A stretch of DNA of 5,623 nt from positions 1-5,623 of the forward strand of contig JALWZK010000190.1 in the NCBI GenBank assembly GCA_027002665.1, written 5' to 3'. The stretch is from Campylobacteraceae bacterium (GTDB taxonomy: Bacteria; Campylobacterota; Campylobacteria; Campylobacterales; Sulfurovaceae). Position 1 is the stretch's first letter. Each line of letters begins with the position of its first letter. The notes beneath the pieces were generated by a model. The model ran no database searches. It had not been told where the DNA came from and was given only the letters and a program-made list of their open reading frames with translations. Positions 1-5,623 of this stretch are shown piece by piece. Made by a program: the position numbers and the translations under genes.

Positions 1-1198
1 ATAGTATTTTAGAGTATATCGCTCCTATCGATAATAGTATATAGAATATTCCATACAATATTGGCATTTTAAAATTTTGGATAGAACTCTCTAATTCAAA
101 TAGTCTCAATAGAGCGGTATCAAAAATATCTCCCATATTGAGAATATGTAAAAATATGGTTAAAGGGTAGAATATCGTAAATATAAGGGATAGTATTGGA
201 GAGTAGAGTTGAGTTTTGCTTATAGTTGTAAAAAATATGTGTGTTATTGGTAGCATCAGTATAAAAATCCCAAATGATATAATAAGAGTTATAGCTATGC
301 TATTCTTTATTCTGAAATTTTTTAATAGTAAAAATATATAGAATACACCTGCTATAGATAACCAAAAAGATAGAGAGAATCCCATCTTAGGAAAAATTGC
401 AATAGTTATTAGAATAACCATAGTGAGAAACTCAAAAGAGATAAGCTCAACTCCTATAATTATAAGTAGCCAACCAAATAGTATCATTATATATGAACGG
501 ATAAGCGAAGCTGGATAATTCACAAAATAGACAAATATAGATAGGATTATTAAAACTATAAAACCTATATCAATAAGATTAAAACGGTATGGAAAATATA
601 TCTGCTGAATTGGTTTATATATTTGATTTAGTATAAAAAATAGTATCCCCCACAATATAGTTAAATGAAATCCACTTAAGGCAATGAGATGATTAACTCC
701 CAATCTTGTTATCTTCTCTCTCAACTCCTTAGATATAGGATTGGCCAGAAATATCGCTTGATAGAACTCTCTTATAAGTTTATCTCTATGTTGCACAGCA
801 ATCTTATTTAAGAGAGTATCTTTGATACCACTTGGTAGTGGTTTAACCTCATTAATTTTAGATTTAATATAAGATGTGGTCAAATAGTCAATAAAACTTA
901 TATTGCTATAAGATGGAAAAAGTTTTAGCCGAACTCTCCTATTGGTAAAGTTCCCTTCTCTATATATATTGGTAAAAAACTCCAAATCTAAACTCTTACT
1001 ATAAACTCTAAGGATACTATATCCATCTTTTTTATACTCCTGTATTATATCCACATAGGTAAAGTAGAAAGGTTTGGAGGTAAATATTTTATAATCACTA
1101 TATAGATTATACAATCTAATAGATATTACTATTAGAAATAGTAGCACAATAAAATTAGACTCTCTTTTATTTGAGAAAAGTTGGGGTTTTTCTATCAT
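1..1198 (-). CDS. comEC: ComEC/Rec2-family DNA-uptake channel (3' end beyond left edge)
   Basis: This is probably the inner-membrane channel that passes single-stranded DNA into the cytoplasm during natural transformation. The frame gives 399 codons without a stop and leaves the window at base 1. Residues about 15-32 form a hydrophobic N-terminal helix. A soluble, charged stretch of about 130 residues follows, in the place of the usual N-terminal (DUF4131/OB-like) domain. The hallmark is GVNHLIALSGFHL at 167-179, matching the family signature G-x-x-H-L-x-A-x-S-G-x-H. After it come several membrane helices, with PASLIRSYIM at 229-238 and FSLSFWLSIAGVFYIFLL at 274-291 in the expected order. The ATG directly abuts the dnaB TAG stop and no earlier start is possible in this frame. 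The next start-type codon is GTG at residue 18. Campylobacterota ComEC proteins are short (about 420-440 residues, from memory) and lack the metallo-beta-lactamase domain, so most of the protein may be visible. Family assignment is firm; actual competence is inferred. Confidence 0.9.
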   Translation of the reverse strand, partial: MIEKPQLFSNKRESNFIVLLFLIVISIRLYNLYSDYKIFTSKPFYFTYVDIIQEYKKDGYSILRVYSKSLDLEFFTNIYREGNFTNRRVRLKLFPSYSNISFIDYLTTSYIKSKINEVKPLPSGIKDTLLNKIAVQHRDKLIREFYQAIFLANPISKELREKITRLGVNHLIALSGFHLTILWGILFFILNQIYKPIQQIYFPYRFNLIDIGFIVLIILSIFVYFVNYPASLIRSYIMILFGWLLIIIGVELISFEFLTMVILITIAIFPKMGFSLSFWLSIAGVFYIFLLLKNFRIKNSIAITLIISFGIFILMLPITHIFFTTISKTQLYSPILSLIFTIFYPLTIFLHILNMGDIFDTALLRLFELESSIQNFKMPILYGIFYILLSIGAIYSKIL

Positions 1199-1217
1199 CT
1201 AAAACGATGGTATCTCC
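1196..1217 (-). promoter_or_regulatory. dnaB stop / comEC start junction (TAGATG) with distant GGAGA
   Basis: On the minus strand the dnaB stop TAG (1201-1199) is followed with no spacer by the comEC ATG (1198-1196), in the same frame. The only Shine-Dalgarno-like match is GGAGA at 1217-1213. Its GGAG core lies 15 bases from the ATG, which is too far for good initiation. This layout suggests that comEC is translated mainly by ribosomes finishing dnaB (coupling or reinitiation), giving it lower output than dnaB. The junction is seen directly; the coupling is inference. Confidence 0.55.
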
Positions 1218-2665
1218 ACATTATCATTGGTATCAATATTAGCTTTTGTAGATGTATCTATACTCTTATCTTCATACAGAATTTTAGTAGGAATTTCATC
1301 TTTATCAGGGGCATCGACAAATCTTGTATAACTTTTTTGAAAGATGAGTTTAACTGTCCCTATTGGTCCATTTCTATGTTTACTCAAGATAATTTCAGCC
1401 TCCTCTTCCTCCTTTCTCTCGAATGGGTTTTTATAATTCTTATCCCCCTTAGCTTTTGCTTTCATCTCTTTCTCCTTCTCTATAGCTTCACGATATACAT
1501 CATCACGATATATAAACATAACTATATCTGCGTCTTGCTCTATACTACCACTCTCACGCAAATCGCTAAGTAAGGGTCTCTTATTATCTCTACTCTCAAC
1601 ACCTCTATTGAGTTGTGAAAGTGCTAAGATTGGTATATCCAACTCTCTTGCAAGTTGTTTTAATCCTCTTGAAATCTCTGAAATTACCTGCTGTCTCCCC
1701 TCTCTACTATCTCCACTCATTAGTTGAAGATAATCTATAATCGCCATAGATATTTCTGGATTTTGGGCTTTCAGTTTTCTAAGTTTACTCCTTACATGGT
1801 GAATTGTGGCAAATCCATCATCATCGACAAAAAGCTTTTTTTTCTGCATCTCATTGGTGGCATCAGAGAATCTACTCCACTCCTCATCATTTAAATCTCC
1901 AACTCTAAGCTTTTGAAGTGGAATAGAGGTTTCAGTTGATAACATTCTAAGCATTAACTGCTCTGCCGGCATCTCTAAGGAGAAGAAGGCAACTCCCTCG
2001 CCTCTATCTATTGCCTTTTTAGTGATATTTAAAACAAAAGAGGTTTTTCCCATTGCTGGTCTCGCTGCAATAACTATTAAGTCACCTTTTCCAAAACCGT
2101 TCGTCTTTCTATTTAACCCCTTAAACCCTGTATTAACCCCTATAAGTGTAGTATTACCCATAGATTTAAGAAGTTTAATTCTATCTAAGACCGATAGAGT
2201 TATCTCTCTGGCATCTCTAAAATCGCGGGTTACACTATTCTGAGTAATCTCATAGAGTTTTTTCTCTACAAGATTCATAATATCATCTATTGGCAAATCA
2301 TCTTCAATAGTAACTTTCTTAATGGTTGTTGCCAATGTCGCCAATGCCCTCTTGATTGAGCGAGATTTAATATCCTCTATATAGGCATCTGTATTTGAGA
2401 TTGGATTTGCACTCAAAATATTTAACATTGCAACTTCATCAAACTCTTTTTTATTGGTTAATTTAATTCTTAAAAACTCTTCATCTATCGGTTTATCCTC
2501 TTTGGATAACTCCTCCATTGCCATAAAAACATGTTGATGAAAAGGGAGATAGAAATCGTGAGGTTCCAATTTGGATGCTATATCCTCAAATATCCTTGGG
2601 TCAAATATAATAGCTGATAGGACTGCCCTCTCAATATTGAGATTATACATGTTATCTTCATTCAT
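1199..2665 (-). CDS. dnaB: Replicative DNA helicase DnaB
   Basis: This is the hexameric ATP-driven helicase that unwinds DNA 5' to 3' at the replication fork and recruits primase. It has 488 residues, the length I recall for H. pylori DnaB. The N-terminal DnaB domain spans about 7-105 (NIERAVLSAI, then EPHDFYLPFHQHVF). A linker runs to about 170 and a RecA-like ATPase fills the rest. Motifs seen: Walker A RPAMGKTS (202-209), SLEM with probable catalytic Glu231, Walker B IIDYLQLM (309-316), SQLNR (350-354), DLRESGSIEQDAD (368-380) and KHRNGPIGTV (429-438). In the last, K429 and R431 match the arginine-finger pair of E. coli DnaB. Between VY at 390-391 and AEIILSKH at 423-430 lies a Lys/Glu-rich insertion of about 31 residues, where E. 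coli has about 9. The start is fixed by AGGAGG six bases upstream; a second in-frame Met at residue 6 lacks this support. Function is effectively certain. Confidence 0.98.
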   Translation of the reverse strand: MNEDNMYNLNIERAVLSAIIFDPRIFEDIASKLEPHDFYLPFHQHVFMAMEELSKEDKPIDEEFLRIKLTNKKEFDEVAMLNILSANPISNTDAYIEDIKSRSIKRALATLATTIKKVTIEDDLPIDDIMNLVEKKLYEITQNSVTRDFRDAREITLSVLDRIKLLKSMGNTTLIGVNTGFKGLNRKTNGFGKGDLIVIAARPAMGKTSFVLNITKKAIDRGEGVAFFSLEMPAEQLMLRMLSTETSIPLQKLRVGDLNDEEWSRFSDATNEMQKKKLFVDDDGFATIHHVRSKLRKLKAQNPEISMAIIDYLQLMSGDSREGRQQVISEISRGLKQLARELDIPILALSQLNRGVESRDNKRPLLSDLRESGSIEQDADIVMFIYRDDVYREAIEKEKEMKAKAKGDKNYKNPFERKEEEEAEIILSKHRNGPIGTVKLIFQKSYTRFVDAPDKDEIPTKILYEDKSIDTSTKANIDTNDNVEIPSF

Positions 2666-2668
2666 ATA

Positions 2669-3730
2669 CTACCTCCTATCTTTTGCAAACTTCTCAACCT
2701 CCTCCACAAATCTATCTACAAGTTTATCCTCTGGTAGTTTTGCTATAATCTCTCCCTTTACCATAATAAGCCCACTCCCTTTACCATAGGCGATAGCTAC
2801 ATCTGCATGTTTTGCCTCTCCAATAGCATTTACTACACACCCCATTACAGATATATCCATAGGGGTTTTAATATGTTTGATTCTCTCCTCTACCTCCGCC
2901 ACAGCAGATACTAAATCTGCCTCTATTCTTCCACATGTAGGACATGAGATAATATTTACCCCCTCTTTGACTCTTCCACTATCTTTTAAGATAGCTTTTG
3001 CTACTCTAATCTCCTCTTCAAGTTCACCTGTAATAGATACTCTCATAGTATCTCCAATCCCATCAAGTAGTAATGCTCCAAGTCCAATAGCAGATTTTAT
3101 TGTGGCATGAAATATAGTCCCTGCCTCTGTAACTCCAAGATGAAAAGGGTAACTATTTTTGGGTCTAAGAGTTCTATACGCCTCCACGGTTCTATCTACA
3201 TCACTCGCTTTTAGAGATATTTTAATATCTGTAAAGTCTAAATCCTCTAAAAACTTAATATTATACTCTGCACTTGCAACCATGCCTTTGGCAGTTGCCC
3301 CATACTTTATATCAAACTGCTTTTCAAGTGAACCGGAGTTCACCCCTATTCTAATGGGTAAATTTCTCTCCTTACAAGCTTTAACTATCTCCCTTACCCT
3401 ACCTTTATCTCCAATATTTCCCGGATTTATTCTAATAGAGTCCACCCATTTACTCGCTTCAAGTGCCAATTTATAGTTAAAGTGAATATCTGCAATTAAC
3501 GGTAACTTAATCTGCTCTTTTATCTCTTTCAATGCCATAGCCGATTGCATATTGGGAACGGCTACTCTCACCATATCAGCACCCGCAAAATGGAGTCTAT
3601 TTATCTGTTCAACAGTCGATTTTACATCAGCAGTATTACTAAATGTCATAGATTGAATAGATATAGGTGCATCTCCTCCAACCGCTACGCTTCCAACAAA
3701 TATCTTCTTAGTAGGGTATCTCTCCTTCAT
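2669..3730 (-). CDS. ispG: 4-hydroxy-3-methylbut-2-en-1-yl diphosphate synthase IspG (GcpE)
   Basis: This is the [4Fe-4S] enzyme of the MEP (non-mevalonate) pathway. It converts 2-C-methyl-D-erythritol 2,4-cyclodiphosphate to HMBPP in the cytoplasm using electrons from ferredoxin or flavodoxin. It has 353 residues, normal for the short bacterial form, with a TIM barrel in about 1-240 and a reductase-like iron-sulfur domain after it. Barrel signatures are IQSMTF (25-30), [14 protein letters not shown] (77-90), [12 protein letters not shown] (98-109), [11 protein letters not shown] (127-136) and LGVTEAG (198-204). Cluster ligands are Cys263 and Cys266 (SCPTCGR), Cys298 (MGCVVN) and Glu305 (GEAKHAD). 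Their spacing equals that of Aquifex aeolicus IspG (265, 268, 300, 307, from memory). No key residue is missing. The ATG at 3730 has AAAGGA five bases upstream. Its stop is 3 bases before dnaB, so the two share a transcript, though they have no obvious functional link. Isoprenoids made by this route feed ubiquinone/menaquinone and undecaprenyl phosphate. Confidence 0.97.
   Translation of the reverse strand: MKERYPTKKIFVGSVAVGGDAPISIQSMTFSNTADVKSTVEQINRLHFAGADMVRVAVPNMQSAMALKEIKEQIKLPLIADIHFNYKLALEASKWVDSIRINPGNIGDKGRVREIVKACKERNLPIRIGVNSGSLEKQFDIKYGATAKGMVASAEYNIKFLEDLDFTDIKISLKASDVDRTVEAYRTLRPKNSYPFHLGVTEAGTIFHATIKSAIGLGALLLDGIGDTMRVSITGELEEEIRVAKAILKDSGRVKEGVNIISCPTCGRIEADLVSAVAEVEERIKHIKTPMDISVMGCVVNAIGEAKHADVAIAYGKGSGLIMVKGEIIAKLPEDKLVDRFVEEVEKFAKDRR
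2672..2677 (-). promoter_or_regulatory. Strong dnaB ribosome binding site inside ispG
   Basis: AGGAGG, a full match to the Shine-Dalgarno consensus, lies six bases before the dnaB ATG. These bases are also the last two codons of ispG (AGG AGG, Arg352-Arg353), followed by the ispG stop TAG and the bases TAT. The site decides the dnaB start at 2665 over the in-frame ATG 15 bases further on. Confidence 0.9.
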
Positions 3731-3735
3731 CCTTA

Positions 3736-3741
3736 TCCTTT
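3736..3741 (-). promoter_or_regulatory. ispG ribosome binding site
   Basis: AAAGGA lies five bases (TAAGG) before the ispG ATG at 3730. It is a good Shine-Dalgarno match at normal distance, lies outside the neighbouring inverted repeat, and supports the chosen start. Confidence 0.75.
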
Positions 3742-3746
3742 AAAAT

Positions 3747-3778
3747 ATTTTTAGATAGACGAAATTGTATCTAAAAAT
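3747..3778. repeat. 11-bp AT-rich inverted repeat in the priA-ispG gap
   Basis: The arms atttttagata (3747-3757) and tatctaaaaat (3768-3778) are perfect inverted complements separated by a 10-base loop (3758-3767). The outer end touches the priA stop codon TAA (3780-3778). Each arm has only one G or C, so an RNA hairpin would be weak. On the transcribed side it is followed by ATTTTAAAGG rather than a clean U tract. It could be a weak terminator or attenuator between priA and ispG, a binding site for a dimeric regulator, or an mRNA processing signal. The sequence does not decide between these. Confidence 0.6.
3764..3769 (-). promoter_or_regulatory. Possible -10 box for an internal ispG-dnaB-comEC promoter
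   Basis: TACAAT on the minus strand matches the sigma-70 -10 consensus at five of six positions. It is preceded by T-rich DNA, as is common upstream of Campylobacterota promoters, which often lack a clear -35. A TTGACC lies further upstream inside priA, but 25 bases away, which is too far for a standard -35. Transcription would begin near 3757, giving a leader of roughly 27 bases. The box lies across the loop and one arm of the inverted repeat. In DNA this AT-rich, such a match by chance is likely. Confidence 0.25.
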
Positions 3779-5623
3779 TAAGAAAAATCGACAGGGTCAA
3801 TATCAATCTCAATAAGTGGCGATTTTACAGCATGTAGAGCTTTTAAGAGAGGAATTTTATCTCTACACCTTAAGAGAATTTGGTATCTAAACCTATTTGC
3901 AATCTTTTCTATTGGAGCTTTGCCGTGTCCAACTATCTCAATCTCTTTAAACTCCTTTAATTTATCTACCGTATCTAAGGTTATCTTTGCACCTTTTGTA
4001 TCATCTCTATTGGATATTAATATCTTTGCAAGAGATACAAAAGGGGGATAAAAATCTCTCATAAACTCCATCTCATCTTTGAGAAATTTCTCATAATCAT
4101 CTATGAAGAGTTTAAAAAAGTCACTATTAGATGTCTGAATAATTACTTCAGAACTCTTAGCTCTTCCAGAGCGACCTGCAATCTGAATTAAGAGACTCAT
4201 AGCCTTCTCCCTTGCTCTATAGTCACTCAATCCCAAGATATAATCAATTCCCAAGATAACACTTAGAGTTATATTCGCATAATCGTGTCCCTTACTTAAC
4301 ATTTGAGTTCCTAAGAGAATATGACTCTTTTTCTCCTCAAATCTCTTTAAAGCCTTCTTTAATTTGGTCTGGGTTGTAATGGTATCTTTATCAAACTGCT
4401 CAACTACAATACCCTCTATTGAATTTTCTATCATCTCTTTAACTTCAACTGTTCCTATTCGGTGTGTAGTGAGTGGCGTATATCCACAATAGCTACAACT
4501 CTCTCTAATTGCCTCTGTATAGTTACAGTAGTGGCACTTTAAGTGTCTTGCGTAAGAGTGGAGTGCCATTCCAACAGAGCAGTATGGACAGAGATGTGTC
4601 TTTCCACAATTTTGACAATATAGATATTTGAAGTTACCTCGTGTCGGGACAAACAGTAGAGACTGCTCACCTTTCTTAAAATTATCCTCTATCTTTTTTA
4701 TTATATCATTAGTTAGAGTTGTTCCCTCAATAAAAGAGTATCTCTTTTTACTCTCTATAAAAGCTTTTTTTAATCGAACAATATCATATTTATAGTAGCT
4801 ATTGAGACTTGGTGTTGCACTTGCCAATATTACCTGTGCCCCTATTTTAGTTCCAATATATATTGCCATATCCCTCGCATGATAACGGGGTTTTCTCATA
4901 GATTTGTAACTATCATCATGCTCCTCATCGACAATAATGAGTCCTACATCTTTAAGTGGGGTAAATAGTGCTGACCTTGCTCCTGCTATAATATCAACCT
5001 CTCCCCTATAGATAGCCTCTAATCTCTTCTCCTTCTGCTGTTTTGTGAGTTTGGAGTGCCACATAATAACTCTTTTTTTAAAATATCTCTCCAATCTCTT
5101 CTGCATCTGAGGCGTTAGAGATATCTCTGGCATTAAAAATATACATCTCTTACCCTCTCTTATCTTATTTATCATTAGAGATATAAAAATTTCTGTCTTT
5201 CCAGAACCTGTTACTCCGAATAGTAGAGCTTTATCTCTTTTTATGAGTTCACTATATGCCTTCTGTTGCTCTTGTGATAGTTTTGGCTCATTAAATTTAA
5301 TATCTCTATTGGGTATGGTATCTGTATCTCTATATGGAATAAATAGAGCGATAGCCTCTCCAAGTGAACTAAAGTAGTATTTAGAGATAAATTCGGCTAT
5401 ATTTAACTGATTTGGGCTATAAAAGCTATCTAAGACATCTATAATATCATATATTTCAAAATCTTTCGCCTGATTTACCTCTTTTATTACAACAGCTTTT
5501 TTTACCTTAGAGTGTAGAGGAACGGTTACAAGTTGTCCTATCTTGATTTTATCTCTATATGAGTATGTCAATATTGGTGCTGATGAGCGATAGAGAATTA
5601 CTTCATAGTAGTATATAATAACC
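3778..5623 (-). CDS. priA: Primosomal replication restart helicase PriA (5' end at or beyond right edge)
   Basis: PriA is a 3' to 5' superfamily 2 helicase that recognises stalled forks and D-loops and directs reloading of the replicative helicase. The frame is open for 614 codons from the right edge to the TAA at 3780-3778. Counting from the edge, residues 1-90 are the N-terminal 3'-end-binding region (EVILYRSSAPILTYSY, then IKIGQLVTVPL). Walker A GVTGSGKT is at 136-143, DEEHD at 232-236 and SATPS at 268-272. Eight cysteines (336, 339, 345, 348, 363, 366, 376, 379) form the usual two zinc sites. GTQMLSKGHD is at 438-447, QIAGRSGR at 480-487 and the C-terminal IDIDPVDF at 606-613. A TTG at 5571 could serve as a start, but it would delete 17 residues that read as normal PriA sequence. 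The last window base is G, in position to end a start codon just before GTT, giving a protein of about 615 residues. ispG follows after 47 bases. Confidence 0.96.
   Translation of the reverse strand, partial: VIIYYYEVILYRSSAPILTYSYRDKIKIGQLVTVPLHSKVKKAVVIKEVNQAKDFEIYDIIDVLDSFYSPNQLNIAEFISKYYFSSLGEAIALFIPYRDTDTIPNRDIKFNEPKLSQEQQKAYSELIKRDKALLFGVTGSGKTEIFISLMINKIREGKRCIFLMPEISLTPQMQKRLERYFKKRVIMWHSKLTKQQKEKRLEAIYRGEVDIIAGARSALFTPLKDVGLIIVDEEHDDSYKSMRKPRYHARDMAIYIGTKIGAQVILASATPSLNSYYKYDIVRLKKAFIESKKRYSFIEGTTLTNDIIKKIEDNFKKGEQSLLFVPTRGNFKYLYCQNCGKTHLCPYCSVGMALHSYARHLKCHYCNYTEAIRESCSYCGYTPLTTHRIGTVEVKEMIENSIEGIVVEQFDKDTITTQTKLKKALKRFEEKKSHILLGTQMLSKGHDYANITLSVILGIDYILGLSDYRAREKAMSLLIQIAGRSGRAKSSEVIIQTSNSDFFKLFIDDYEKFLKDEMEFMRDFYPPFVSLAKILISNRDDTKGAKITLDTVDKLKEFKEIEIVGHGKAPIEKIANRFRYQILLRCRDKIPLLKALHAVKSPLIEIDIDPVDFS

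Noticed and set aside
1181..1573. Plus-strand open frame of 130 codons with hydrophobic, Phe/Ile-rich content
   Set aside because: It lies antisense over the end of dnaB and the start of comEC, both firmly identified. Its composition is what the reverse complement of AT-rich coding DNA gives, and it has no recognisable domain.
2022..3754. Several plus-strand open frames of about 70-105 codons
   Set aside because: They lie almost wholly antisense to dnaB and ispG, whose motifs are intact, and they have no family features. They are frame shadows.
3747..3778. Calling the inverted repeat a Rho-independent terminator of priA
   Set aside because: The stem has one G or C per arm and no clean U tract follows it on the minus-strand transcript. 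The evidence supports only an inverted repeat.
4752..5506. Repeated AAAAGCTTTTT-like and ATCTCTATT-like strings across the window
   Set aside because: They come from frequent Lys-Lys/Ala/Leu and Glu/Arg/Asp codons in an AT-rich genome, have no regular spacing, and fall inside intact coding sequence, so they are not a repeat family.
5599..5607. ATG at about 5607-5605 on the minus strand as a start for priA
   Set aside because: It is out of frame with priA and reads ATG AAG TAA, stopping after two codons.
1..5623. tRNA, rRNA, CRISPR array, insertion sequence or attachment site
   Set aside because: Coding sequence covers all but about 50 bases. I saw no regularly spaced repeats, transposase motifs, GC-rich RNA-gene segments or target-site duplications.

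Overview
The window is an AT-rich stretch of bacterial chromosome in which everything recognisable lies on the minus strand. Four core genes are packed head to tail, in transcription order (right to left): priA (primosomal restart helicase), ispG (isoprenoid precursor synthesis), dnaB (replicative helicase) and comEC (DNA-uptake channel). The first and last genes are cut by the window edges. The codons are AT-rich (many AGA, ATA, TTA and AAA). The proteins look like those of Campylobacterota (epsilonproteobacteria): DnaB is 488 residues with a charged insertion near its C terminus, as described for Helicobacter pylori DnaB, and dnaB is followed directly by comEC, a pairing I recall from H. pylori. 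The phylum is an inference with fair confidence. I cannot name a genus.

Layout. 1-1198: comEC, 399 codons visible, running off the left edge. 1199-2665: dnaB, complete. Its TAG stop is followed at once by the comEC ATG, in the same frame. 2669-3730: ispG, complete, 3 bases before dnaB, with the dnaB Shine-Dalgarno written into the last two ispG codons. 3731-3777: the only real gap (47 bases), holding a near-perfect AT-rich inverted repeat, a possible -10 box and the ispG ribosome binding site. 3778-5623: priA, whose frame stays open to the right edge. The TTG at 5571 is not a convincing start, and the final base of the window may be the G of the true start codon. No stretch over 50 bases lacks a gene. 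I see no RNA gene, mobile element or CRISPR array.

Functional sense. PriA reloads the replicative helicase at stalled or recombined forks, DnaB is that helicase, and ComEC brings in single-stranded DNA that is then recombined. Three of the four genes therefore deal with DNA unwinding, restart or uptake. IspG is a metabolic housekeeping enzyme of the MEP pathway with no obvious link to them. The tight spacing of ispG, dnaB and comEC indicates one transcript with translational coupling. Whether priA belongs to it depends on what the 47-base gap does. This is an ordinary core region and I found no undescribed system. The points worth a second look are the missed and mis-started edge genes, the coupling junctions, the inverted repeat and the DnaB insertion.
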